64,000 nucleotides of DNA, taken from NCBI GenBank assembly GCA_036496605.1, contig DASXKV010000029.1, positions 62,001 through 126,000 on the forward strand, read 5' to 3'. Below the pieces are notes generated by a model, which saw nothing but the letters and a program-made list of their open reading frames with translations, did not search any database and was not told where the DNA came from. Of this stretch, positions 30,256 to 39,436 are shown in pieces. Position numbers and translations under genes: made by a program. Source of the DNA: Gemmatimonadaceae bacterium. GTDB taxonomy: Bacteria; Gemmatimonadota; Gemmatimonadetes; Gemmatimonadales; Gemmatimonadaceae. How positions within the stretch are numbered: the first letter of the stretch is position 1; every line of letters begins with the position of its first letter.

Positions 30256-30750
30256 TCACTCTCCTTTCGGGTCCGCCGGGTCCCACATCTCGCACACGGG
30301 ATGCGTCTGCGCCATCAACCGCTCGAGGTCATAGACAAACCCCTCGCGGCTGTATTCAGAGTTCTCGTAATGCCGACCGACGTGAATCGCTTCCTCGGGA
30401 CACACCTCCTGGCAGTACCCGCAGAAGATGCACCTGAACTCGTCGATCTCGAACAGCAGGGGATACCGATTGCCCTGCTCGTCTTCGCCCGGCACCAACT
30501 TGATGCAGTTCGCGGGACACACCGTCGGACACAGTCCGCACGCGACGCATTTGGCTTTCCCATCCTCGGTGGTGAGCATGCGATGCGTCCCACGCCAGCG
30601 CGGCGAGAGCGCCCACTTTTCCTCCGGATACTGCACCGTCACCTTCTCCGAGAAGAGATGCTTCAGCGTCAACGCCATGCCGTTCAGCGTCGCGCGTACG
30701 TAACTCGTTTGCTCGATCGGACGCTCGAGCACCTTCACGCCAATAGACAT
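30256..30750 (-). CDS. nuoI: NADH-quinone oxidoreductase subunit I (2x 4Fe-4S)
   Basis: NuoI carries clusters N6a and N6b, which pass electrons towards NuoB. The 164-residue protein has two CX2CX2CX3CP motifs: CVACGLCPTVCP (about 67-78) and CIFCGYCQEVCP (about 107-118). An N-terminal amphipathic stretch precedes YPEEKWALSPRWRGTH, as is normal for bacterial NuoI. It overlaps nuoH by one base (TGATG). Confidence 0.97.
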   Translation of the reverse strand: MSIGVKVLERPIEQTSYVRATLNGMALTLKHLFSEKVTVQYPEEKWALSPRWRGTHRMLTTEDGKAKCVACGLCPTVCPANCIKLVPGEDEQGNRYPLLFEIDEFRCIFCGYCQEVCPEEAIHVGRHYENSEYSREGFVYDLERLMAQTHPVCEMWDPADPKGE

Positions 30751-32069
30751 CAGTCGCCCGCCTCCGCGGGATGAAAGCGCGCTCGGTCGAGTGCCGCCTG
30801 ACGCAACTTCTCGAGGTTGCGCCTATCGAGCCGCGAATACGCCGGACTCACGATCCGTCCGCGGTCGAGAATCAGGAACACGATCGCGACGATCAGGATG
30901 TTGAGCGCGAGCAACGCGGCGCCGAACTGCCAGGACCCGCGGTAGTAGCCGCCGTAGTTGAGCCCGACGATCGCCCCCGCCATCGCGACGATGTACGTGA
31001 GCGCGAGCGGCAAGAGAACCTTCCACCCAAGCGCCATTAGTTGGTCGTATCGAAAGCGCGGCAGTGTCCAGCGCACCCACATGAAGATGAAGACGAAGAT
31101 CAGGATCTTCACGAAGAAGAACGCTGCGGTGAGCAAGGACGCGACCAGGCTGTGGGCGTAGTTGTCCCACAGTGTGAATGGAATGTCCCATCCGCCGAAG
31201 AAGAGCGTCGTCATCAACGCGCTCGCCGTCACCATGTTTGCGTACTCGGCGATGAAAAACATCGAGAACTTCATCGCGCTGTACTCGGAGTGATAGCCCG
31301 CGATGAGCTCCGACTCGGCTTCCGGCAGATCGAACGGCAGGCGATTCGTTTCGGCGAACGCCGAGACGAAGAAGATGAAGAAAGCGAACGTACAGCCGAA
31401 GATGTTCCACGCGAGCGGCCACTGTCCCGACGTCTGCTGGGAGACGATTGCGCTGAGCGAGACGTTGCCCGAGAGCAGCAACACCGGGATCGTCGCCATA
31501 CCCATCGCGATCTCGTACGAGATCATCTGTGCGCTCGAGCGCAGGCCGCCCAGGAGTGCGTACTTGTTGTTCGAGGACCACCCGGCGAGCACGATACCGT
31601 AGACGCCTAACGACGATATTGCCAGGATGTAGAGGAAGCCGATCGGCAGGGGCGCGATTGACATGTCGATCAGTCCCCAGCGCGAATACCACGGAGCCCC
31701 GAACGGGATCACCGCCATCGTCATCAGCGCCGGTATGAACGAGAGCGCCGGCGCGAGGATGAACAGCGGCTTGTACGCCGCGCTGGGGTACGTCTCCTCC
31801 TTCATGATGTTCTTGAGACCGTCTGCGGCCGGCTGCAGTAGGCCACCCGGTCCAACGCGATTCGGCCCGAGGCGGTCCTGGATCCATCCGGCGATTTTCC
31901 GCTCGAGGAGCGTGAGCATCGCGACGCCAACGAGATAGATACTGAACAACAGGATCATCTTGATGATCGTCGCGATCAGCCAGGCCTTGAAATGTTCGGG
32001 CCCTGGGACGATCACCAGTCCCGGCTGCGTCGACGCGGTCTGAAGCGCGAACGGAAAGCTCAGGATCAT
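30750..32069 (-). CDS. nuoH: NADH-quinone oxidoreductase subunit H
   Basis: NuoH forms much of the quinone-binding chamber. The 439-residue protein is longer than the common 320-350 because of an extended N terminus and a charged C-terminal tail (about 400-439). Signatures are LTLLERKIAGWIQDRLGPNRVGP, AETNRLPFDLPEAESELIAGYHSEYS and MWVRWTLPRFRYDQLM. It overlaps nuoG by 4 bp. Confidence 0.96.
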   Translation of the reverse strand: MILSFPFALQTASTQPGLVIVPGPEHFKAWLIATIIKMILLFSIYLVGVAMLTLLERKIAGWIQDRLGPNRVGPGGLLQPAADGLKNIMKEETYPSAAYKPLFILAPALSFIPALMTMAVIPFGAPWYSRWGLIDMSIAPLPIGFLYILAISSLGVYGIVLAGWSSNNKYALLGGLRSSAQMISYEIAMGMATIPVLLLSGNVSLSAIVSQQTSGQWPLAWNIFGCTFAFFIFFVSAFAETNRLPFDLPEAESELIAGYHSEYSAMKFSMFFIAEYANMVTASALMTTLFFGGWDIPFTLWDNYAHSLVASLLTAAFFFVKILIFVFIFMWVRWTLPRFRYDQLMALGWKVLLPLALTYIVAMAGAIVGLNYGGYYRGSWQFGAALLALNILIVAIVFLILDRGRIVSPAYSRLDRRNLEKLRQAALDRARFHPAEAGD

Positions 32070-33631
32070 GCGGACGCCTCTGCGATCGCGCCCGCGATCA
32101 TCGCGCCCTTCATGCCCAACGCATCGTACGACATCCCGCTGAACTCGGGACGCGCCGCGGCGAGCGCCGCAAATACGTCACTGGGCAGCCCGCCGCCAGC
32201 CGAACCGCCTAACGCGGCGAGCAGATCCGAGAACACGAACCAGCTTGGTCGAGCGAAGCCAGGCGCTGCTTTCGCCTGCATGAAGCGCTGGACCCGCCCG
32301 CGCAAATTGGTGAACGTGCCCTCTTCCTCGCTCATGTTCGCGATCGGGAGGACGACGGCCGCCGTGTGACGCGCCCAGAACGGAAGCGTGGTACCGACGA
32401 CGATCGTCGTCGCGGCGCGCGCCGCGCCCGCGGCATCTTCACCAGCAAGCTCCTCGTCGGCGACGAGGAGCACGTCACCAGCGGCGACCTTCTCGAGTGG
32501 ACGATCACTGCGCGTGAAGCCGAGGACCTCTGCGCCGCGCACGTTCGCGGCGCGATCGGCGCGCAACGAGAGATCGTCGACCCCGGGCAACGGCACCTCC
32601 GGCCCCCTCGTGACGCGGAATGCCCCGGCGCCGCCAGTGCGCTTCACGATCTCCGACAACACGAACAGCGCTTCGTTCGAAAGCATCGGCGACGCGAGCA
32701 CGAAGACGCGCTTGCCGGTGATGAGCTTCGTCGCATCGGCGAGCGCGCGATCCCAATCGCAGCCCGCGAGCGACGCCCCATTGCGCACCATCGGCACGTC
32801 GACGCGATCGCGGCGATTCAGCCACCGATAATTCAGGCGGCCGTGGTCGCACATGAAGTACTTGTTGACATCCTCGTTAGGTCGCGGCCGCATACGCACG
32901 ACCTGATTGTCGCGCGTTTCGATCATCATGTTGCAGCCCTGCGAGCAGTTTGGGCACACGGATGCGGCGCGATCGAGCTCCCACGCGCGCGCCTTGTTCA
33001 GCGCGTCCTTGGAGAGCAGCGCACCGACCGGACAGAGATCGATGACGTTCCCGGCCCATGGGTGCGTCATATCCTCGCCCTCGAACTTGCCGATCACCGC
33101 GCGATCCCCGCGCTCCGAGACGTTGAGGATCGGATGATGAGCGACATCATCCATGAAACGCACGCAGCGTGTGCACAGAATACATCTATTCGCGACGTAG
33201 ATAACGTCGCCGCCGAAATCCTCGACGGGATTGAATCGCTTCGGCTCGCGGTAGCGTCCTTCGGGACGCCCTTCCTGATACGTGTAGTCCTGCAGCTCGC
33301 ACTCGCCGGCCTGATCGCAGATCGGACAATCGAGCGGATGGTTGATGAGCAACATCTCGAGGACGCCCCGCCGCGCCTCGAGTGCCTTGTCGGTGTGCAC
33401 GCGGACGACCTGCCCTTCGGCGACTGACGTCGCGCACGATGGCGCGAGCTTCGGCGCCTTCTCGACCTCGACAAGGCACATGCGGCATACGCCGGCAACC
33501 GGAAGCCCCGGGTGATAGCAATAGTGCGGGATCAGCACGCCCGCCGCTTTTGCCGCCTCGAGGATCGACGTCCCCGCCGGCACTGACACCGCGCGCCCTT
33601 CGATCGTTACGTTGACCAGCTTATCTGCCAT
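32066..33631 (-). CDS. nuoG: NADH-quinone oxidoreductase subunit G
   Basis: NuoG carries several Fe-S clusters. In the 521-residue protein the N-terminal 2Fe-2S ligands lie in HYCYHPGLPVAGVCRMC. The His-ligated N5 site is in NHPLDCPICDQAGEC, and the N4-type CX2CX2C is in CILCTRC. A further CPNCSQGC with a later Cys (MCDHGR) matches the N7 site that only some bacteria keep. The C-terminal molybdopterin-oxidoreductase-like part is short compared with longer relatives of about 900 residues. Confidence 0.95.
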   Translation of the reverse strand: MADKLVNVTIEGRAVSVPAGTSILEAAKAAGVLIPHYCYHPGLPVAGVCRMCLVEVEKAPKLAPSCATSVAEGQVVRVHTDKALEARRGVLEMLLINHPLDCPICDQAGECELQDYTYQEGRPEGRYREPKRFNPVEDFGGDVIYVANRCILCTRCVRFMDDVAHHPILNVSERGDRAVIGKFEGEDMTHPWAGNVIDLCPVGALLSKDALNKARAWELDRAASVCPNCSQGCNMMIETRDNQVVRMRPRPNEDVNKYFMCDHGRLNYRWLNRRDRVDVPMVRNGASLAGCDWDRALADATKLITGKRVFVLASPMLSNEALFVLSEIVKRTGGAGAFRVTRGPEVPLPGVDDLSLRADRAANVRGAEVLGFTRSDRPLEKVAAGDVLLVADEELAGEDAAGAARAATTIVVGTTLPFWARHTAAVVLPIANMSEEEGTFTNLRGRVQRFMQAKAAPGFARPSWFVFSDLLAALGGSAGGGLPSDVFAALAAARPEFSGMSYDALGMKGAMIAGAIAEASA

Positions 33632-33640
33632 CGGGCGGCC

Positions 33641-34954
33641 TCAAGCCACGGCGGGCACGAGATGATGAGTCTTCTTCTTGATCAGCGACTCGAAGTCATT
33701 CCTGAATTTCTTCAGGCCCGAGACCACCGGCGTCCCGCACGAATCGCTCAAGACGCAAATCGTCTTGCCTGTCATGTTGTCGGCTATCTCGAGCAGCGTA
33801 TCGAGATCTTCTGACGTCCCGTCACCCGCAGCGATGCGCTCGAGAATCTTCGTCGTCCACGCGGTGCCTTCGCGGCACTGCGTGCACTGCGCACAGCTCT
33901 CGTGCGCGAAAAAGCGCGCCGCCCGCGCGATGAACTTCACGAGATTCTGTGCGTCGTCGATGACGATCACGCCGCCGGAGCCGAGCATCGTGCCTTGAGC
34001 GACGAAGCCCTCGTAGTCCATGAGCGACGCTTCCGCCTCGGCGAGGTTCTGAATCGGCACCGAGATGCCGCCTGGAATAATCGCTTTGAACTTTCGCCCT
34101 GGCAGCGGGCCGCCGCACAGATCGTACAAGAAATCCCTGAACGGAAATCCCATCGGGACCTCGTAGTTCCCCGGGCGCGCGATGTTGCCACAGACCGAGT
34201 AGAGCTTGGTGCCGGTCGATTTCGGGTTGTCGGAACGTGAAAACCTCTTGTACCAGTCGGCGCCGTTGTTGAGAACATGTGGAACGGCAACGAGCGTTTC
34301 GACGTTGTTGATCGTCGTCGGCTGCCCGAAGACGCCTGCGACCGCAGGGAATGGCGGCTTGATGCGTGGATTCCCGCGGCGCCCTTCCAACGAGTTCATC
34401 AGAGCGGTCTCTTCACCGCAGATATAGGCACCGGCGCCGCGGTGGACCCACACGTTCACTGTTTTGCCCGTCCCCATCGCGTCTTGTCCAAGGATACCGG
34501 CGGCATAGGCCTCCTTGATTGCTGCTTCCATCCGTTCGATCGGCTCGGTGAACTCGCCGCGAATGTAGATGTACGCCGTTTCCGCGCCGATTGCCCACGC
34601 GCCGATCGCGCATCCTTCCACGAGCGCGTGCGGCGTCCACCGCATGATCTCGCGGTCCTTGAACGTGCCGGGCTCCGATTCGTCGGCGTTGCAACACAGA
34701 TAGTGAGGCTTGCCATCGCCGGGCTTCATGAACGACCACTTGACGCCAGTTGGGAAGCCGGCGCCGCCGCGACCGCGGAGTCCGGAGTCCTTGACGATAT
34801 TCACGATGTCGCCAGGCGCCATGCCTAACGCGCGCTCGAGCGCGACGTATCCGCCGCGCTTACGCCAACCTTCGAGAGTGGTCGCGCCTATGTCGCCAAA
34901 ATGCTGCGACAGGACCGTCGTCTCGCGATCGTGCGGCTTGTGGGGATAGCCCAT
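33641..34954 (-). CDS. nuoF: NADH-quinone oxidoreductase subunit F
   Basis: NuoF binds NADH and FMN and holds cluster N3. The 437-residue protein has the FMN/NADH loop GLRGRGGAGFPTG (about 59-71) and the second glycine-rich region GAGAYICGEETALMNSLEG. The N3 ligands are in ESCAQCTQCREG plus a later Cys. It starts next to the nuoE stop. No hydrogenase or formate dehydrogenase genes are nearby, so complex I is the natural assignment. Confidence 0.97.
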   Translation of the reverse strand: MGYPHKPHDRETTVLSQHFGDIGATTLEGWRKRGGYVALERALGMAPGDIVNIVKDSGLRGRGGAGFPTGVKWSFMKPGDGKPHYLCCNADESEPGTFKDREIMRWTPHALVEGCAIGAWAIGAETAYIYIRGEFTEPIERMEAAIKEAYAAGILGQDAMGTGKTVNVWVHRGAGAYICGEETALMNSLEGRRGNPRIKPPFPAVAGVFGQPTTINNVETLVAVPHVLNNGADWYKRFSRSDNPKSTGTKLYSVCGNIARPGNYEVPMGFPFRDFLYDLCGGPLPGRKFKAIIPGGISVPIQNLAEAEASLMDYEGFVAQGTMLGSGGVIVIDDAQNLVKFIARAARFFAHESCAQCTQCREGTAWTTKILERIAAGDGTSEDLDTLLEIADNMTGKTICVLSDSCGTPVVSGLKKFRNDFESLIKKKTHHLVPAVA

Positions 34955-35503
34955 TTACTTGTATCGCGAAAGGAGCTCGGGGACACCTTCCGGCGTCACC
35001 GACTCGATGAAATCCTCATTGACCATTACCGGCGTCGCGAAACCGCATGCGCCGAGACATTCGACCTCGATGACCGTGAAACGCTCGTCAGGCGACGTGA
35101 CGCCGAGCTCCTGACAGCCGGTATGGCGCAGGAAGGCGTCGACGACTTCTTCGGCGCCGCAGATCTGGCAGGGCGAGGTCGTGCAGACCTGCACGAAATA
35201 TTTCCCGACCGGATGCTGGTGGTACATCGTGTAGAATGTGACGACGCCCTTCACGTAAGCAGGCGTGAGCTCGAGCAGGTGTGCAACTTCCGTCATCCCC
35301 TCCTCGCTCACCCAGCCTCGATCGTGCTGCACCATCCAGAGCGCGGGAAGCAGCGCGGCCATCTTCGACGGATAGCGCGTGAGGAGCTCATCGAGCTCCT
35401 GCTTCCGTGTGCCGACGAAGACCGGCTTGTATGGCTCGCTGGAATGACGGCCGTGTACGGTATCCGCGGGGGCCTCGACGCCGCCCATTTCGTGAATACT
35501 CAT
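34955..35503 (-). CDS. nuoE: NADH-quinone oxidoreductase subunit E
   Basis: NuoE holds the off-path 2Fe-2S cluster N1a. The 182-residue thioredoxin-like protein shows its four ligands in CTTSPCQICG (first pair) and CLGACGFAT (second pair). The N terminus has about 30 variable residues before the conserved PSKMAALLPALWMVQ helix. It overlaps nuoD by 4 bp. Confidence 0.96.
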   Translation of the reverse strand: MSIHEMGGVEAPADTVHGRHSSEPYKPVFVGTRKQELDELLTRYPSKMAALLPALWMVQHDRGWVSEEGMTEVAHLLELTPAYVKGVVTFYTMYHQHPVGKYFVQVCTTSPCQICGAEEVVDAFLRHTGCQELGVTSPDERFTVIEVECLGACGFATPVMVNEDFIESVTPEGVPELLSRYK

Positions 35504-36813
35504 CGATCGATCTCGCCCATCACGATATCGATACTCGCATTGATCGCGATCACATCCGACAACAGATGCCCTTCGACCATCTTCGCGATCGCCGAGAGAT
35601 TCACGAAGGACGGTGGACGGATGCGCCAGCGTACCGGCTTCGACGTGCCGTCGGAGACCATATAGTAGCCCTTCTCGCCCTTCGGGCTCTCGACGGCGAC
35701 GTACGACTCACCGATCGGCGGACGCGGACCTTCCATCACTTGCTTGAAATGATGGATCATCGACTCCATGTCGCTCGTTGCCTTGCTCTTCGGCGGCAGA
35801 ATCACGCGATGATCGTCGATGTTGACGGGTCCATCGGGTAATCGCTTGATCGCCTGTTCGAGGATTCGCGTCGACTGACGCAGCTCCTCCATGCGAACGA
35901 GATACCGATCGTAGACATCGCCGTTCGTGCCGACCGGCACATCGAAGTCATACGTCTCGTAATCGAGATACGGGAAGTCTTTGCGTACATCGTAGGCGAC
36001 GCCGGACGCGCGCACCATCGGACCGGAGAGTCCGTAGTTCACCGCTTCGTCGGCGCTCATGACCCCGAGTCCGATCGTGCGGCCGACCCAAATCCCGTTC
36101 CTGGTGACGACGCGGTCGATCTCCTCGACGGTCTTTGGGAAGTCCGTCAGGAAGCCGCGCAGATTCTCCAGCCAGCCATCGGGAATGTCCGCGCCCAGTC
36201 CCCCAACGCGGGTGAACGTCGTCGTCAGGCGCGCGCCGATCCAGGACTCGAACAGCTCGTAGATCTTTTCGCGTTTCTCGAACGACCAGAGGAACGGCGT
36301 GAAGGCGCCGATGTCGATGCAGGTCGTTCCGAGCCAGACGAGATGTGAGATGATGCGCGAGAGCTCCATCAGCATCACGCGCAGCACCTTGCAGCGTTCC
36401 GTGATCTCGATCCCGAAGAGCCGCTCCGCGCCTAACGCAAATGCAACGTTGTTTCCGGGTGAGTTGAGATAATCCTCACGATCGGTCCAGGGGATGATCT
36501 GATTGTACTGGCGGTACTCGCCGATCTTCTCGAAGCCGCAGTGCAGGTAGCCGATGTGCGGAATGCACCGCACGACGGTCTCGCCGTCCAGCTCGAGCAC
36601 GAGGCGGAGCACGCCGTGCGTCGCCGGATGCTGTGGACCGAGATTGATGAGCATGTGCTCACCAGTGAGATCCGGCTCGAGCGACGGCGGTGCCTCGAGC
36701 GCGACCGGTGAGCCGCCATCATCGACAACGAGAGGCACGCGCTGCGGCCGCCCCTGCGCGTCCACCCCGCTCGTCGATAGCTCGACTTCGACCGTGCGTT
36801 TGGTTGTCGCCAT
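35500..36813 (-). CDS. nuoD: NADH-quinone oxidoreductase subunit D
   Basis: NuoD lines the quinone site together with NuoB. The 437-residue protein carries GPQHPATHGVLRL (about 59-71), the CIPHIGYLHCGFEKIGEYR segment and PKGEKGYYMVSDGTSKPVRWRIR. A 50-residue hydrophilic leader before GEHMLINLGPQHP is longer than in E. coli-type non-fused NuoD. nuoC is separate, 8 bp upstream, so this is not a NuoCD fusion. Confidence 0.97.
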   Translation of the reverse strand: MATTKRTVEVELSTSGVDAQGRPQRVPLVVDDGGSPVALEAPPSLEPDLTGEHMLINLGPQHPATHGVLRLVLELDGETVVRCIPHIGYLHCGFEKIGEYRQYNQIIPWTDREDYLNSPGNNVAFALGAERLFGIEITERCKVLRVMLMELSRIISHLVWLGTTCIDIGAFTPFLWSFEKREKIYELFESWIGARLTTTFTRVGGLGADIPDGWLENLRGFLTDFPKTVEEIDRVVTRNGIWVGRTIGLGVMSADEAVNYGLSGPMVRASGVAYDVRKDFPYLDYETYDFDVPVGTNGDVYDRYLVRMEELRQSTRILEQAIKRLPDGPVNIDDHRVILPPKSKATSDMESMIHHFKQVMEGPRPPIGESYVAVESPKGEKGYYMVSDGTSKPVRWRIRPPSFVNLSAIAKMVEGHLLSDVIAINASIDIVMGEIDR

Positions 36814-36821
36814 GTCGCCGT

Positions 36822-37526
36822 CTACTCTCCCGTCTTCTCGCCCGTGCTCAGACGGCGCCGCATGTCGTCAGGTAGATCCTCGAACGCTTGCGCGATCGTC
36901 AACTCCTCCTTCGAGTAGCGCGCCTCCGGATTCGCGGCCAACGCCTGCCGCAATTGTTCCGAGCGACTGAATCGCCCGCGCAGCGGAAAGTCCTTCCGCA
37001 GCGGAAACCCCTCCTTGTACTGCTCCCACATCAACAGTCGCCGGAGATCCGGATGGCCCGTGAAGCGGATCCCGAACATGTCGTAGCATTCACGCTCGAG
37101 CCAATCGGCACCGCGATACACGCTCCACACGCTCGGCACTTCGAGCGCGGCGCCCTTCGCGATCTTCACCTTGAGCCGGAGAAAGCGGCGATACGGAAGC
37201 GAACGCAAATGCCAAACGACGTCGATCGGCTCCTCGAGATCGCGATACTCGACCGCCGTGACATCTGACAGGTAGTCGTAGCGCTGTCCGGGATCGTCGT
37301 GCAGCCACCGGACGATGTCGAGCAATTGCCCGCCGGCGACGACGACAGTGGTCTCGCCCCAGATGACATCGACGCGCTGCACCGCCGCGCCGAAGCGCTG
37401 CTTCAATGCCTCGACACTTGGATTCGGCGCGGCGCCGCGTTGCGCGATTGCCTTTGGCGTCGCCGGTGCTGGTGCGTCGCTTGGCAACGCGTTCCCCGCG
37501 ACCACCGGAGTGAAGCTCTTGTTCAC
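36822..37526 (-). CDS. nuoC: NADH-quinone oxidoreductase subunit C
   Basis: NuoC is a soluble subunit that stabilises the quinone-module connection. The 234-residue protein has the family core [42 protein letters not shown] Pro/Ala-rich N-terminal extension of about 35 residues is atypical. The GTG start at 37526 overlaps nuoB as GTGA. Confidence 0.95.
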   Translation of the reverse strand: MNKSFTPVVAGNALPSDAPAPATPKAIAQRGAAPNPSVEALKQRFGAAVQRVDVIWGETTVVVAGGQLLDIVRWLHDDPGQRYDYLSDVTAVEYRDLEEPIDVVWHLRSLPYRRFLRLKVKIAKGAALEVPSVWSVYRGADWLERECYDMFGIRFTGHPDLRRLLMWEQYKEGFPLRKDFPLRGRFSRSEQLRQALAANPEARYSKEELTIAQAFEDLPDDMRRRLSTGEKTGE

Positions 37527-38146
37527 AGGCCGGAGCGCGTTTGGTGCACCGAGTTCCCGAACGGCTCGGACACCTCGTCGATCACCGACGCCGGGATGTA
37601 GAGTTGGCTGCGCGGATCCGGCTCCATCTCATTGCGCAATGATTTATCCTTCGCGCGCTCATTCATGACCTTTTTCTGCAGGAGCAGGATGCCGTACAGC
37701 AATCCTTCCGGTCGTGGCGGGCAGCCCGGCACGTACACGTCGACCGGGATGATCGTGTCGATGCCCTGCACCACGGCATAGTTGTCGAACATGCCGCCGC
37801 TCGATGCGCACGCGCCCATCGAGATTGACCACTTGGGCTGCGGCATCTGTTGCCAGATGCGCCGTAACACTGGCGCGAGCTTGAACGGCACGCGCCCCGC
37901 GCAGATCAGCACGTCTGCCTGACGAGGCGAGAAGCTCTGACGCTCCATGCCGAAGCGCGCAAGATCGTAACGACTCGCCGCCGTCGCCATGAATTCGATC
38001 GCACAACACGCGGTGCCGAAAGGCATTGGCCACAGCGAATTCGCGCGTGCCCAGTTCACGAGGAAATCGAGTCGCGTGGTCATCCACGGCTCGCCACCGC
38101 CGACGACCTTGGTCGAGCTGAGGTCTGGTCGCGGGCTCAATCCCAT
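37523..38146 (-). CDS. nuoB: NADH-quinone oxidoreductase subunit B
   Basis: NuoB holds cluster N2, the last before the quinone. The protein from the ATG at 38146 has 207 residues. It shows tandem cysteines in [11 protein letters not shown], then [14 protein letters not shown] and [14 protein letters not shown], which supply the four N2 ligands. It overlaps nuoA by 10 bp. The C-terminal tail after [12 protein letters not shown] is longer than the minimal family. Confidence 0.96.
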   Translation of the reverse strand: MGLSPRPDLSSTKVVGGGEPWMTTRLDFLVNWARANSLWPMPFGTACCAIEFMATAASRYDLARFGMERQSFSPRQADVLICAGRVPFKLAPVLRRIWQQMPQPKWSISMGACASSGGMFDNYAVVQGIDTIIPVDVYVPGCPPRPEGLLYGILLLQKKVMNERAKDKSLRNEMEPDPRSQLYIPASVIDEVSEPFGNSVHQTRSGL

Positions 38147-38544
38147 TGCAGCGCTCCCTTCTTCCACACGTAGATGAACCCGACGAGCAAGATCACGATG
38201 AACACCACCATCTCGGTGAAACCGAACAACGAGACCTCTCCTCGCGGACAGGTCCCACCGACCGCGAGCGGACGCGCGCACGAGAGCTGCCAGAAGTACG
38301 CGCCCCAGGGAATCATGAAGACGGTCTCGATGTCGAAGATGATGAACAACACCGCCACCATATAGAATTTCACGGAGAAGCGCTCACGCGCATCGCCGAG
38401 CGGCGGAATGCCGGACTCGTACGCCGTCTGCTTCACGGGCGTCGGTCGCGCGCGCAATGTCAGCGCGGACACGCCCAACATCAAAATGGCATTGACTACC
38501 ACGAATCCGAGAAGCAGCAGAACCGGCACGTACGCGCGTTCCAT
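38137..38544 (-). CDS. nuoA: NADH-quinone oxidoreductase subunit A
   Basis: NuoA is a three-helix membrane subunit and the first gene of the 14-gene nuo operon. The 135-residue protein has [40 protein letters not shown], with the conserved Cys-to-Glu loop region and DIE motif; the loop here has Ser in YESGIPP where many relatives have Cys. Its ATG lies 15 bp from a cluster of palindromes (38559-38586) that may hold the operator. Confidence 0.95.
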   Translation of the reverse strand: MERAYVPVLLLLGFVVVNAILMLGVSALTLRARPTPVKQTAYESGIPPLGDARERFSVKFYMVAVLFIIFDIETVFMIPWGAYFWQLSCARPLAVGGTCPRGEVSLFGFTEMVVFIVILLVGFIYVWKKGALQWD

Positions 38545-38558
38545 AATCTCCCGACTTC

Positions 38559-38586
38559 GTGAAAACTTTCACTAAGTGCCGAAAGT
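38559..38586. promoter_or_regulatory. Overlapping palindromes upstream of nuoA
   Basis: Three symmetric elements crowd into 28 bp just upstream of nuoA: GTGAAA-N2-TTTCAC (38559-38572), CACT-A-AGTG (38570-38578) and ACTTTC-N10-GAAAGT (38565-38586). AT-rich symmetry in a GC-rich gap fits a regulator binding site near the nuo promoter. No clear -35/-10 pair was identified. The bound protein is unknown. Confidence 0.45.
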
Positions 38587-38620
38587 TATCTGAGCCCGAG
38601 ACGCAGTGTCAACGGCGCGG

Positions 38621-38662
38621 AGCGATGAGCACAGAGCGTGAAGCGTGCAGCGCAGAAGGCAG
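38621..38662. repeat. AGCG-type heptad repeats, left arm upstream of dcd
   Basis: Six units in strict 7-bp register: AGCGATG, AGCACAG, AGCGTGA, AGCGTGC, AGCGCAG, AAGGCAG. It is the mirror-orientation partner of the CGCT-type array at 38737-38799. It belongs to the 256-bp divergent gap between nuoA and dcd. Confidence 0.55.
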
Positions 38663-38691
38663 GCGACCGCGGGGAAATGTCGTGCCATGCC

Positions 38692-38720
38692 TTGGTACCG
38701 GAGCCGTCTCCGCCTACCTT
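38692..38720 (+). promoter_or_regulatory. candidate promoter of dcd
   Basis: TTGGTA (38692-38697) and TACCTT (38715-38720) are spaced by 17 bp on the plus strand, about 80 bp before the dcd ATG. Agreement with the sigma-70 consensus is modest (about 4/6 and 3/6). It lies between the two heptad arrays. Confidence 0.3.
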
Positions 38721-38736
38721 CCGCCAACCCCTCCTC

Positions 38737-38799
38737 CGCACGCTCGCGCTCGACGCGCAACGCGCTGCGCTCAACGCTCTCCGCTCCGCGCTCAACACA
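38737..38799. repeat. CGCT-type heptad repeats, right arm upstream of dcd
   Basis: Nine units in 7-bp register end immediately at the dcd start: CGCACGC, TCGCGCT, CGACGCG, CAACGCG, CTGCGCT, CAACGCT, CTCCGCT, CCGCGCT, CAACACA. The consensus is CNNCGCT, the reverse complement of the AGCG-type units at 38621-38662. Transcribed, the two arms could pair as a long imperfect hairpin in the dcd leader. Confidence 0.6.
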
Positions 38800-38800
38800 T

Positions 38801-39355
38801 ATGTCTCTCATGTCTGACCGCTGGATCACGCGCATGGCCGCCGAGGCGCGCATGATCGAGCCCTTCGAGCAGAGTCAGGTTCGCGCCGGAGTCATCTCGT
38901 ATGGCGTGAGCTCCTACGGCTACGACATGCGCGTCGCGCGCGAGTTCCGGATCTTCACGAACGTGCTCAACTCGATCGTCGATCCGAAGGCGTTCGATCC
39001 CAAATCGTTCGTCGAGTTCGAGGGGGACGTGTGCATCGTGCCGCCCAATTCCTTCGCGCTTGCTCGCTCGGTGGAGTATTTCCGCATCCCGCGGAACGTG
39101 CTCACGGTCACGGTTGGCAAGTCGACCTACGCGCGTTGTGGCATCATCACCAACGTCACGCCGTTCGAGCCCGAGTGGGAAGGCTACGTCACGCTCGAGA
39201 TCTCGAACACGACTCCGCTCCCGGCGAAGATCTACGCGAACGAGGGCATCGCGCAGGTGCTCTTCTTCCGCGGCGACGAAGAGCCCGCCGTGTCGTACAA
39301 GGACAAGAAAGGCAAATACCAGGGGCAGCAAGGGGTGACGCTGCCGAAGTTGTGA
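38801..39355 (+). CDS. dcd: dCTP deaminase
   Basis: Dcd deaminates dCTP to dUTP, the main source of dUMP for thymidylate in many bacteria. It is the only plus-strand gene of the window. From ATG 38801 the protein has 184 residues and begins [13 protein letters not shown], aligned with the MSIKSDRWIRRMA start of family members. Signatures are [12 protein letters not shown], the active-site region [11 protein letters not shown] and [32 protein letters not shown]. It is divergent from nuoA and convergent with a small membrane protein gene. I see no clear terminator in the 81-bp gap after it. Confidence 0.96.
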   Translation: MSLMSDRWITRMAAEARMIEPFEQSQVRAGVISYGVSSYGYDMRVAREFRIFTNVLNSIVDPKAFDPKSFVEFEGDVCIVPPNSFALARSVEYFRIPRNVLTVTVGKSTYARCGIITNVTPFEPEWEGYVTLEISNTTPLPAKIYANEGIAQVLFFRGDEEPAVSYKDKKGKYQGQQGVTLPKL

Positions 39356-39436
39356 CGGGTGCGGGAGGTTGACGGATGCGGCGTGGATGAGATAACTCTA
39401 ACGTTTTTTCCGGCCGCCCGCGCCGCGGCCCGAGAC

